Assembly: GCF_001693735.1 (NCBI RefSeq) | Contig: NZ_LWDV01000008.1 | Coordinates: forward strand, 186,001-250,000 | Direction of reading: 5' to 3' | Length of the DNA stretch: 64,000 nt | Source: Orenia metallireducens | Lineage (GTDB): Bacteria; Bacillota; Halanaerobiia; Halobacteroidales; Halobacteroidaceae | Part shown: positions 25,041 to 33,285 of the stretch, one piece after another | Numbering within the stretch: position 1 is the first letter of the stretch | How the letters are laid out: the number at the start of each line of letters is the position of its first letter | Made by a program: the position numbers and the translations under genes | The notes under the pieces: model-generated | Seen by the model: only the letters and a program-made list of their open reading frames with translations | What the model was told of the DNA's origin: nothing | Database searches by the model: none

Positions 25041-26490
25041 TAAGAAACTCAGTGAAAATTTACTGATTATTAAGGATAGAGTTGATGGACCAAAGACCTT
25101 TGACTTTATCAATCGAGATTTCAAGATTGGTCATAAAGATGTTAGTTTAATCTTTATTGATGGTCTAACAAATGGTGACTTAATAAATCGGATAATGGAA
25201 CATTTGATGGAAACCCAATCAGATGAGTTAAGTGTTGATGCGATTAAGAAATTGCTAGAAAGTCGCCTTACTATCCATGAGGTAGCCATTGTAGATAATA
25301 TAGATGATTTAATGAATGAAGTTTTAGCTGGCCCCCAAGCCTTATTAATTGAAGGTGAAGATAAGGCGATTATCATAGATGCTAGAACTTGGATGTCTAG
25401 AGGACCTGAAGAACCTGAATTAGAGAAGGTAACTAGAGGGCCTGGAGATGGCTTTATTGAGACTATGTTATTTAACTTACAGATGATTAGAAGAAGGATT
25501 CGTGATCCAAAGTTAAGAGCAGAAGCTTTGCGAGCAGGCAAGAGATCTCAAAATGATATAGCGGTAGTTTACATTGAGGATATAGCTGACCCAGAGTTGG
25601 TAGAGGAGGTCAAAAGTAAAATTGAAGATATTGATGTGGATGGATTGCCTTTAGCTGATAGAACTGTGCAAGATTTCTTAACAGGGGATACTATAAATCC
25701 TTTACCTAAAATAAGGTATAGTAGTAGACCTGATATTGTCAGTGCTCATCTTTTTGAAGGTAAGATATGTATTTTAGTAGACAATTCACCAACGGCTTTA
25801 ATCTTACCAGCTACCTTTTTTGACCATACTCAAACCTTAGAAGATTATCGCCAATCTACTGTAACTGGAACATACTTGTCTTTGCTTAGATTTTTTGCAA
25901 TATTTCTATCTTTAGTATTACCACCATTATGGTTGACTTTAGCATATGGTCCTGACTGGTTACCTAAAGGCTTAGAGTTTATTGGGGCAGAGGAATTAGG
26001 TAAAGTTCCAATAGGAATACAGTTTATCTTAGCAACCTTAGGTATTGATTTAGTCCGTATGGCATCAATACAGACCCCTAGTTCTTTAGCTACCTCTCTA
26101 GGTTTAATTGGGGCATTAATGTTAGGAGAATTTGCCGTAAAAGTAGGAGTATTTAGCCCAGAGACGATCCTTTATATGGCTATTGGAGGGATAAGCAACT
26201 TTGTCATACCAGGATATGAGTTAGCTTTAACAATAAAGTTATTACGATTATTTTTGATTATATCGGTAATTTACTTTAGGGTACCTGGATTAATTATTGG
26301 ATTGATGTTGATCTTCTTATTATTTGCTTTCAGTAACTCTTTTGGTATCCCTTATTTATGGCCATTGATTCCGTTTAATTGGCAAGCCCTAAAGACCTAT
26401 ATCTTCAGGCAATCAATCCTAACATTAAGAAAGAGAAGACCTAATATTAGACATGTCAAGGATAAGACTAAAAAAGAGAGTAACAAGTAG
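25015..26490 (+). CDS. spoVAF: GerA-family germination protein, SpoVAF-like
   Basis: A 491-residue protein of the GerAA/SpoVAF family. The hydrophilic N-terminal domain (about 1-285) carries ARTWMSRGPEEPELEKVTRG and ETMLFNLQMIRRRI, with AVVYIEDIADPELVEEVKSK. A membrane domain follows with helices near 285-310, 330-350, 361-380, 388-405 and 410-440. QTPSSLATSLGLIGALMLGE is diagnostic. SpoVAF associates with SpoVAEA and nutrient-receptor clusters in the spore membrane. It overlaps spoVAEA by 26 nt. No GerAB or GerAC partner follows, supporting SpoVAF rather than a GerA receptor. Confidence 0.88.
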   Translation: MAEKKTKISKKLSENLLIIKDRVDGPKTFDFINRDFKIGHKDVSLIFIDGLTNGDLINRIMEHLMETQSDELSVDAIKKLLESRLTIHEVAIVDNIDDLMNEVLAGPQALLIEGEDKAIIIDARTWMSRGPEEPELEKVTRGPGDGFIETMLFNLQMIRRRIRDPKLRAEALRAGKRSQNDIAVVYIEDIADPELVEEVKSKIEDIDVDGLPLADRTVQDFLTGDTINPLPKIRYSSRPDIVSAHLFEGKICILVDNSPTALILPATFFDHTQTLEDYRQSTVTGTYLSLLRFFAIFLSLVLPPLWLTLAYGPDWLPKGLEFIGAEELGKVPIGIQFILATLGIDLVRMASIQTPSSLATSLGLIGALMLGEFAVKVGVFSPETILYMAIGGISNFVIPGYELALTIKLLRLFLIISVIYFRVPGLIIGLMLIFLLFAFSNSFGIPYLWPLIPFNWQALKTYIFRQSILTLRKRRPNIRHVKDKTKKESNK

Positions 26491-26513
26491 ATTAATATTG
26501 AGGAGTTGGTTCT

Positions 26514-27434
26514 GTGAAACCTAGAATAGGTATACCACAAGCTTTGCTATACCATAGATATTATCCAGCTTGGAATAAGTTCTTTGAAGAGTTAGATTGT
26601 GAGGTAGTAGACTCTAAGGCATCTACTAAAGAGACAGTAAATGCTGGGGTTAGATTAGCAGTAGATGAAGCCTGTCTACCTGTCAAACTATTTTTAGGTC
26701 ATGTCCAATACCTAAAAGATAGGGTTGACTATTTATTTATTCCTAGAGTTATCAGTATAGGGTCTAAGGAGTACTTATGCCCTAAGTTTATGGGACTACC
26801 TGATATGGTAAGATATAATATTGATGATCTGCCACCTATCATTGACACCACTCTAAATTTAAGAGATAGTAAACTAAATTTATTTAAAGCAGCATTAGAG
26901 GTAGGAGAGGTATTGGGTAAAGGGTCTTGGCAGGTTAATAAGGCATTATGGAAGGCCCTAATAGAGTTAAGAAAGCATAGAAAAGAGATGAAAGATAAGG
27001 TTAATTCTGAAGCTAAATATAAGGTTGGAGTTTTGGGCCATGAGTATATTATTTATGACCCCCATATCAGTATGAATCTAATAGGTAAATTAAAGAAGAT
27101 GGGGGTAGAGGTGATAACAGCTGAGATGCTCTCCAAATCATCTTTAAAGAAGGGGGTCTCACATCTATCAAAAAATATGTTCTGGACATTAAGTAAGCAG
27201 ATGTTAGGAGCAGGCCATCACTTTTTTGATCGCAATGACATAGACGGGATTATTCAATTAACAGCTTTTGGCTGTGGACCAGATTCTTTAATAGGAGAGA
27301 TGATAGAAAGGGAGGCTAAGCGGAGAAGAAGTCAACCCTTTATGACCTTAAATCTAGATGAACATACTGGTGAAGCAGGATTGCTAACCCGTTTAGAAGC
27401 CTTTATAGACATGATCAAATGGGAGGGGATATAG
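26514..27434 (+). CDS. CoA-dehydratase-activase-related protein (DUF2229-like)
   Basis: A 306-residue protein of the superfamily related to 2-hydroxyglutaryl-CoA dehydratase D-component and DUF2229 proteins. It opens with RIGIPQALLYHRYYPAWNKF, has Cys motifs in VDEACLPVKLFLGHV (about 60-74), KEYLCPKF (about 87-94) and LTAFGCGPDSL (about 245-255), and ends with the conserved LNLDEHTGEAGLLTRLEAFID. The Cys residues could hold an iron-sulfur cluster. It starts at GTG 26514 after TTGAGGAG and abuts the next gene. Substrate unknown: no acyl-CoA genes are nearby. Confidence 0.75.
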   Translation: MKPRIGIPQALLYHRYYPAWNKFFEELDCEVVDSKASTKETVNAGVRLAVDEACLPVKLFLGHVQYLKDRVDYLFIPRVISIGSKEYLCPKFMGLPDMVRYNIDDLPPIIDTTLNLRDSKLNLFKAALEVGEVLGKGSWQVNKALWKALIELRKHRKEMKDKVNSEAKYKVGVLGHEYIIYDPHISMNLIGKLKKMGVEVITAEMLSKSSLKKGVSHLSKNMFWTLSKQMLGAGHHFFDRNDIDGIIQLTAFGCGPDSLIGEMIEREAKRRRSQPFMTLNLDEHTGEAGLLTRLEAFIDMIKWEGI

Positions 27435-28532
27435 ATGAAGGTTACATTTCCCCATATGGGAACTATGTCGATTGCTGTTAAAACTCTATTGATAGAATTA
27501 GGTTTAGAGGTTGTACCACCACCTCCTATTACTCAAAAGACTTTAGATTTAGGGGTTAAAAATTCTCCTGAATTTGCTTGTTTACCTCTTAAATTAAATA
27601 TAGGTAATTATATTGAAGCTTTAGAAGCTGGTGCTGATACTATTATTATGGGTGGGGGAATAGGTCCTTGCCGTTTTGGATATTATGGCGAGGTACAGAA
27701 GGATATCTTAAGGGACTTGGGTTATAACTTTAATATGGTTATCTTTGAGCCACCACAAGGCCATTGGAGAGAGTTTTATCAGAGTTTGAAGTTATTATTA
27801 GGTAATATTTCTTGGACTAAAATTTATATTGCTTGGAAGAAGGCGTGGGCAAAAGCACAGGCCTTAGATCAGATTAGCAAGTTAACAAATCAGACTAGAC
27901 CCTATCTAGTAAAACGAAAAGAGGCAACTAAAATATACAAAAAAGGGTTAGATTTGATTGATAAGGCTCAAAGTATTTCAGAAACTGAAGCTGCTGTAAA
28001 AAAAATAAGAACAGACTTTGATTCTTTAGAAAGAATTGAAGGGTTTCAACCTTTGAAAGTAGGGTTAGTTGGAGAGATTTATGTTATCTTAGAGCCTTTC
28101 ACAAATCTACATATAGAAGAGAAGCTAGGTGAGTTAGGGGTATTGGTAGATAGATCTATCTACTTATCTGAATGGATAGAAGAACATCTTTATTTTGGTA
28201 TTTTTAGAGATAATAAACATCGACAGCATATACAACAATTAGCAAAACCTTATTTGAATCATTTTGTAGGTGGTCATGGATTAGAATCAGTAGGTGAGAC
28301 TGTAATGTATGCTGAAGAAGATTTTGATGGTGTAATACATTTAGGTCCTTTTACTTGCATGCCAGAGATTATAGCCCAGAGTATATTACCAACAGTAAGT
28401 AAAGATTTAAATATACCAGTCTTATCGTTAAGCTTAGATGAGCATACTGGTGATGCAGGTTATATTACTCGTTTAGAAGCCTTTGTAGATTTATTAGCTC
28501 GTAAAGAAGAGAAAGAGGAGTTGATAATATGA
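27435..28532 (+). CDS. HgdB-like protein, second CoA-activase-related subunit
   Basis: A 365-residue homologue of the previous gene's product, with the same plan. Cys motifs are SPEFACLPLKLNIGNY (about 51-66), GGGIGPCRFGYYGEV (about 75-89) and HLGPFTCMPEII (about 300-311). The same end motif (LSLDEHTGDAGYITRLEAFV) is present. Spacing is 0 nt from the upstream stop, and it overlaps the next gene by 4 nt (ATGA). The three genes behave as one unit. Proteins of this type are usually annotated '2-hydroxyglutaryl-CoA dehydratase'; whether they dehydrate anything is doubtful. Confidence 0.75.
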   Translation: MKVTFPHMGTMSIAVKTLLIELGLEVVPPPPITQKTLDLGVKNSPEFACLPLKLNIGNYIEALEAGADTIIMGGGIGPCRFGYYGEVQKDILRDLGYNFNMVIFEPPQGHWREFYQSLKLLLGNISWTKIYIAWKKAWAKAQALDQISKLTNQTRPYLVKRKEATKIYKKGLDLIDKAQSISETEAAVKKIRTDFDSLERIEGFQPLKVGLVGEIYVILEPFTNLHIEEKLGELGVLVDRSIYLSEWIEEHLYFGIFRDNKHRQHIQQLAKPYLNHFVGGHGLESVGETVMYAEEDFDGVIHLGPFTCMPEIIAQSILPTVSKDLNIPVLSLSLDEHTGDAGYITRLEAFVDLLARKEEKEELII

Positions 28533-29479
28533 AAGCAGGTTATATGGGGATAGATGTAGGGTCAGTTAGTACCAATATTGCTATTATTGATGAAGATAGA
28601 AATGTATTAGAGAGTCTATATATTAGAACAAATGGCCAACCTATCCGTGCTATCCAAGAAGGGTTGATGAGAATTAAAGAACTAATAGATATTGAGATTT
28701 TGGGGGTAGGTACTACTGGTAGTGCTAGAAATTTGGCAGGAGTGATTGTGGGAGCTGATGTGATTAAGAATGAGATTACAGCCCATGCAGTAGCAGCTTC
28801 TACTGTAGTTGAAGGGGTTCAGACGGTTTTAGAGATAGGAGGTCAAGATTCAAAGATTATCATCTTACGTGATGGTATTGTTATTGATTTTGCTATGAAT
28901 ACAGTTTGTGCAGCAGGTACTGGATCATTTCTAGACCAACAAGCCAGTCGCTTAGATATTCCAATTGAGGAGTTTGGGGGACTTGCATTAGGAGCTGATA
29001 ATCCTGTGAGAATAGCGGGGCGTTGCTCGGTCTTTGCAGAGTCTGATATGATACATAAACAGCAATTAGGTCACAACTTAGAGGATATCATTGCAGGGCT
29101 GTGTCAAGCATTAGTTAGAAATTATCTAAATAATGTAGGAAAAGGAAAAGAGATTTTAGGACCAATTGTATTTCAAGGTGGGGTGGCTGCTAACCAGGGA
29201 ATTAAAGCAGCCTTTGAAGAGGAACTTGGAGTAGAGGTTATAGTACCAGAGTATCATAATGTTATGGGAGCTATTGGTTCTGCAGTCTTAGCCCAAGATG
29301 CTGTTAAGAAGAAGGAAACTACTGAATTTAAGGGCTTTGATACTTCTAACTTCAATTATCATGTCTCTAGTTTTGAGTGTAAATCTTGCCCTAATCACTG
29401 TGAGATTATTAATATTCACCAAGAGGATGAGATTATTGCCCGTTGGGGTTCTAAATGTCCTAAGTGGGAGGCAGTTTAA
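28529..29479 (+). CDS. Acyl-CoA dehydratase activase (BadF/BadG/HgdC ATPase)
   Basis: A 316-residue ASKHA-fold ATPase. In the known systems it uses ATP to inject one electron from a [4Fe-4S] cluster shared by the dimer into a partner. Motifs: MGIDVGSVSTNIAIID (phosphate 1), GVGTTGSARNLAG, GGQDSKIIIL, the cluster loop NTVCAAGTGSFLDQQASRL (Cys near 128), and AGRCSVFAESDMIHKQQLG (Cys near 167). An added C-terminal tail has a four-Cys cluster (CKSCPNHC, then KCPKWE), which usual HgdC proteins lack. Overlaps the upstream gene by 4 nt. Confidence 0.85.
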   Translation: MKAGYMGIDVGSVSTNIAIIDEDRNVLESLYIRTNGQPIRAIQEGLMRIKELIDIEILGVGTTGSARNLAGVIVGADVIKNEITAHAVAASTVVEGVQTVLEIGGQDSKIIILRDGIVIDFAMNTVCAAGTGSFLDQQASRLDIPIEEFGGLALGADNPVRIAGRCSVFAESDMIHKQQLGHNLEDIIAGLCQALVRNYLNNVGKGKEILGPIVFQGGVAANQGIKAAFEEELGVEVIVPEYHNVMGAIGSAVLAQDAVKKKETTEFKGFDTSNFNYHVSSFECKSCPNHCEIINIHQEDEIIARWGSKCPKWEAV

Positions 29480-29514
29480 TACTATTGTTAAAGTTCTTAT
29501 AATTAAATAAATTC

Positions 29515-29562
29515 TATAGTATAAATAATCTTGACAATATTGTCAAGATTATTTATACTATA
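29515..29562. promoter_or_regulatory. 48-bp perfect palindrome carrying two mirror-image sigma-A promoters
   Basis: The two 24-bp halves are exact complements. On the plus strand TTGACA (29531-29536), 17 nt, TATACT (29554-29559) is a near-consensus promoter aimed at the efflux operon. By symmetry the minus strand has TTGACA (29546-29541), 17 nt, TATACT (29523-29518), aimed back across the activase genes. There is no T-run, so a terminator role is less likely, although the transcript could form a long hairpin. Confidence 0.75.
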
Positions 29563-29567
29563 AATTA

Positions 29568-29591
29568 ACAGTACTGACCAGTCAGTACTGT
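29568..29591. promoter_or_regulatory. Candidate TetR-family operator upstream of the efflux operon
   Basis: ACAGTACTGA and TCAGTACTGT are exact inverted arms around CCAG, giving a GACCAGTC core like that of several TetR-family operators (for example LmrA/YxaF and FadR types in Bacillus). It sits at the expected start site of the plus-strand promoter. A TetR gene (38494) ends the cluster. GTGGTTTTTATTTTT follows, so a terminator is the alternative reading. Confidence 0.62.
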
Positions 29592-29741
29592 GGTTTTTAT
29601 TTTTAATTTGATACCAACTTTTAATACTCTATAACTTTTATAAGTAATATAAGGGGTGATAAAAGGATGAATTAAATTAATTCACATAAGACTAGTGAAA
29701 TTATAATTGGTTGATTTAGAAAAGATGGAGGTGTTCTTTTG

Positions 29742-32024
29742 ATGAAGAGAAATGTATTATTTTGTTTGATCTTTCTTATATTAGCTACTTCATTTATGTC
29801 TAATATAAGTTATGCTAAGGAGAATTACCAAGTGAAATTACCTAAAGTCAATATAGGTATAATTTATGAAGGTGATGATAATTTCAATTTAAAGTTGAAA
29901 AATAGTGTAGAAGAAGAGATATTACAGATATTATCTGAAGAATATCAAGTTGAATTTAGTGAATTTAAAGCCGATAACCTGGCAGTTCAGAATATAGTAA
30001 TAGATAAATTACTAAGTAATCAGGAGATAGATATTATTATTCCAGCTGGAATTTTAAGCTCTTATACTGTTATTAATAGGGATAATTTAACGAAGCCAGT
30101 TCTAGCTCCTTTTCTAATTGATAGTCAGATTCTTTCAATTAAAGAGAATAAGAGTGGAATAAAAAATCTAAACTTTATAACTTCAAGTTCCATTGTAGAA
30201 AGGGATATTAAAGTCTTTAAAGAGTTGATTGATTTTAATAAAGTGACTTTTATAATTTCAAGGAATTTTACTCAAGGAGTTATAAATCTACCTAAATTAT
30301 TGAAAGTAGATGGAGAAAAGAATAATGTAGAAGTAGACTATATATACGCTGATAACTCTAAGGAAGATATTATTAGGGAGTTAGATAAAGTAGAGGTAGC
30401 TTATCTGTCACCATTAGTAACAGCCAGTAAAAGGTCTATTCTATTAGATGAACTTAATAAAAGAAAGATTCCTACCTTTACATTAGCAGATATGATAAAT
30501 GATGAAGGAATTTTAGCAGGATATTCCCATAACAAAGCGATTAATGTTAGAGCTAGAGCTACGGCTCTTAATCTAGAATTGATTTTAGCTGGGAAAGAAG
30601 CAGGTAACCTACCTGTTTATATCGATAAAAGTGATGAAGAATTGGTCATAAATATGAAAGTAGCAAAGGAAATAGGGGTTTTACCTAATTGGAATTTATT
30701 AAAGAGTGCTAAATTAATTAATCAGGATGATTTAGGTAGAGAACGGTTAACTTTAAAAGAGTCATTAAATATTGCAATTAATAATAATTTAGATTTAGAA
30801 GCAAAAATCAAAGATTTAGATATAGCAGAAGATAACTTAAAGCAAGCTCAAAATAAGAAGAGACCCAACCTTGATTTAAATACTACTTATACTCAAGTAG
30901 ATGAGACTAGAGCAGCAAAGGGAATGGCATCAGAGCAGAAATTAACTGGTGGAATAAAGCTTCAACAAGTCTTATTCAGTGAAGACGCAAATGCCAATAT
31001 AGAGATTAAAGAGAAATTGTATAAACAACAAAAGTTACAATTAAAACAAGAGAAGCTAGATTTGGTTTTAGAAACTATTAAATCTTATATTAATACATTA
31101 AAGGCAAGAGCAGATATTAGATTACAAGAAGAGAATGTCAAGTTGACTAAGGATAATCTAAATATAGCAAGAACCAAGCATGAGATTGGTGCTACAGGAC
31201 CTGCTGATATATATAGATGGGAGAGCCAACAATCAGTAGAGTTAAGTAGATTGTCAGAGACAGAGAGTCAACTAAAGATGGTGAAAGATAATCTGAAAAG
31301 AATTTTAAACCTTCCTTTAACAGCAGATATTAGATTAGAAGAGGTAAGCACTGCTGATATATCTCAAAAATTGGTGGATAAATTTGATGTGAAAAACCCT
31401 TGGGAACTAGAAGATATTAGCAGTAGGTTGATTAAAGAGAGTATTAAAAATTCTCCAGAGATAGCAGGCTTAGACTATCTAATTGAAGTTAAAGAACGAG
31501 AATATTTAATGAAGAAGAGAAAGTTCTATCTACCACAAGTAGGTTTATCTGCCCAATACGATACTTATTTAGAAGAATGGGGTATAGATGGTCCAGCAGG
31601 TGTAGATGCACATGGTGAAGATGAATGGAGTATAGGAATTCAAGCTTCTTTTCCACTATATGATGGTGGGGATAAGCAGGTTGAGCTTGCAAAGGTTGAA
31701 AAAGAGATTGAGCAGTTAAAGAAGAAAAAAGAGTCTTTATTAAAGAAGGTAGAGCAGAATCTTAGAAATAAAGTAATTGCAGCTAATACGGAATACAGAA
31801 AGAATATGTATTCTCAAGAAGCAGTAAATACAGCATATAAGAGTTTAGAGTTGGTTAGAGATGCTTACTCTAAAGGGCTTGTCTCTATTTCAGAACTGTT
31901 AGATGCTCAATCAGCAGTAATCACTGCTAAAAGACAGGAGTTTCTTACAAATTATAATTACTTAATTGCAGTAGCAGAGGTGCAAAGAGCATTAGGGAAC
32001 TTTGATATTATAAATATTAAATAG
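29742..32024 (+). CDS. Fusion of ABC-type substrate-binding-like domain and TolC-type outer-membrane channel
   Basis: A 760-residue exported protein. The signal peptide (VLFCLIFLILATSFMSNISYA) ends near residue 24. Residues about 30-315 look like a type-I periplasmic-binding fold of the ABC_sub_bind kind: VNIGIIYEGDDNFNLKLKNS at the start, then IDIIIPAGILSSYTVI and EVAYLSPLVTASKRSILLDE. The repeated helical TolC/OEP domain follows (about 335-760: ERLTLKESLNIAINNNLDLE, then KLTGGIKLQQVLFS, KHEIGATGPADIYRWESQ, and AYSKGLVSISELLDAQSAVI). I chose ATG 29742, 8 nt after GGAGGTG. First gene of an RND efflux operon. Confidence 0.85.
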   Translation: MKRNVLFCLIFLILATSFMSNISYAKENYQVKLPKVNIGIIYEGDDNFNLKLKNSVEEEILQILSEEYQVEFSEFKADNLAVQNIVIDKLLSNQEIDIIIPAGILSSYTVINRDNLTKPVLAPFLIDSQILSIKENKSGIKNLNFITSSSIVERDIKVFKELIDFNKVTFIISRNFTQGVINLPKLLKVDGEKNNVEVDYIYADNSKEDIIRELDKVEVAYLSPLVTASKRSILLDELNKRKIPTFTLADMINDEGILAGYSHNKAINVRARATALNLELILAGKEAGNLPVYIDKSDEELVINMKVAKEIGVLPNWNLLKSAKLINQDDLGRERLTLKESLNIAINNNLDLEAKIKDLDIAEDNLKQAQNKKRPNLDLNTTYTQVDETRAAKGMASEQKLTGGIKLQQVLFSEDANANIEIKEKLYKQQKLQLKQEKLDLVLETIKSYINTLKARADIRLQEENVKLTKDNLNIARTKHEIGATGPADIYRWESQQSVELSRLSETESQLKMVKDNLKRILNLPLTADIRLEEVSTADISQKLVDKFDVKNPWELEDISSRLIKESIKNSPEIAGLDYLIEVKEREYLMKKRKFYLPQVGLSAQYDTYLEEWGIDGPAGVDAHGEDEWSIGIQASFPLYDGGDKQVELAKVEKEIEQLKKKKESLLKKVEQNLRNKVIAANTEYRKNMYSQEAVNTAYKSLELVRDAYSKGLVSISELLDAQSAVITAKRQEFLTNYNYLIAVAEVQRALGNFDIINIK

Positions 32025-32042
32025 TTTTAAAGGAGGAAGAAG

Positions 32043-33269
32043 ATGAAGAGATTAAGAGGTTTATTCATATTATTAACATTAGCAACTCTATCTTTAATAA
32101 TATCAGGATGCGGTAGCTCATCAGCAGAGCAAGAAGTTGTTGAAGATACTATCAGACCTGTAGAATATCAGCAAGTAGAGCTCAGAAGAGTTGACTCTAC
32201 TTACTCTTATTCGGGAACATTAGAAACTAATGTGAGTACAAATGTTAGTTTTAGAGTTCCAGGAAAGATAAAGGATATATCCGTAGAAGTAGGTAATAAG
32301 GTTAGTAAAGGTCAACTATTAGCTCAATTAGATGATAGTGATTATAAATTACAAGTAAAATCTGTAGAAGCTGGCTTAATGCAAGTCAAAGGTGGAGTAA
32401 GTAGTGCTTTAGCTAAAGTATCCCAAATAGAATCTGCTATAGTTAGTGTAGAAGCCCAACTTACTGAAGCAACTAATAACTTTGATAGAGTTAGAAGATT
32501 ATATGAGAATAATAATGTAGCTAAAGCTGATTATGATAAGGCTAAGGCAGCTAAGGAGTCAGTTGAAGCAAAATTAAAGCAGGTTATAGCACAATTGGCT
32601 GAAGCCAAAGAAGGTGTAGAGGTTGCTAAAGCAAGGGTAGTTTCATATCAAAGCCAGTTAGAATTGGCTAAATTAAAGTTAGAGTATACTAAATTAAAGG
32701 CACCAATCTCTGGAACTATAGTTAGTAAACATTATGAAGCAAATGAGAATATCAATGCAGGTATGCCTGTCTTTACCCTTGATGGAGATAAGGGATTTGA
32801 AGTAAAGGTATTTATTGATGAAGATTTAATCTCAAAGGTAAAAGAAGGTCAGCAGGTATCTGTGGATATTGCAGCTATTAATAAAGCTAATCTTACTGGA
32901 GTAGTAGATAAGATTGGAAGACAGGTTAGAGGGTATAAAGGAAACTATCCAGTAACTATAAGAATAACTGAAGGTTTAGAAAGTTTAAAGGCGGGGATGA
33001 CTGCAAAGGTTCATTTTAACTTCTTAGAAGATAAGAAGAGGTTAATCTTACCAGTGTCGGCAGTAGCAGCTGATGAAGGAGGAAACTTTGTATATACAGT
33101 AAGTAGATTAGCTGATGGGCGTGCTAGAGTAAATAAAGTTAGGGTAAAAGTAGGAACTCTTAACTCTAAAGGAATAGAAGTATTAAAAGGTTTAAATACA
33201 GGAGAACTTGTGGTAACTAAAGGTGTAACCCAAATAGTAGATAATCAAGAGGTACGGTTATTAAAATAG
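32043..33269 (+). CDS. RND efflux periplasmic adaptor lipoprotein (MFP)
   Basis: A 408-residue membrane-fusion protein joining the RND pump to the TolC-type channel. A lipobox (LTLATLSLIISGCGSS, Cys near 23) indicates lipid anchoring. The lipoyl halves (SFRVPGKIKDISVEVGNKVS, about 70-89, and KLKAPISGTIVSKHYEANEN, about 218-237) flank a long alpha-hairpin (about 110-210, ending LAEAKEGVEVAKARVVSYQS). A beta-barrel and membrane-proximal domain follow. AAAGGAGGAAG precedes the ATG; 18 nt after the channel gene, 16 nt before the pump. Confidence 0.93.
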   Translation: MKRLRGLFILLTLATLSLIISGCGSSSAEQEVVEDTIRPVEYQQVELRRVDSTYSYSGTLETNVSTNVSFRVPGKIKDISVEVGNKVSKGQLLAQLDDSDYKLQVKSVEAGLMQVKGGVSSALAKVSQIESAIVSVEAQLTEATNNFDRVRRLYENNNVAKADYDKAKAAKESVEAKLKQVIAQLAEAKEGVEVAKARVVSYQSQLELAKLKLEYTKLKAPISGTIVSKHYEANENINAGMPVFTLDGDKGFEVKVFIDEDLISKVKEGQQVSVDIAAINKANLTGVVDKIGRQVRGYKGNYPVTIRITEGLESLKAGMTAKVHFNFLEDKKRLILPVSAVAADEGGNFVYTVSRLADGRARVNKVRVKVGTLNSKGIEVLKGLNTGELVVTKGVTQIVDNQEVRLLK

Positions 33270-33285
33270 TGGGGAGGGCTAATAT

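Noticed and set aside
25015-26490. GerA-type nutrient receptor subunit
   Set aside because: It directly follows spoVAEA with overlap and no GerB/GerC genes follow, so SpoVAF fits better.
29298-29510. 70-codon plus-strand ORF overlapping the activase gene
   Set aside because: It is a shifted-frame shadow with no ribosome-binding site; the activase frame carries the conserved motifs.
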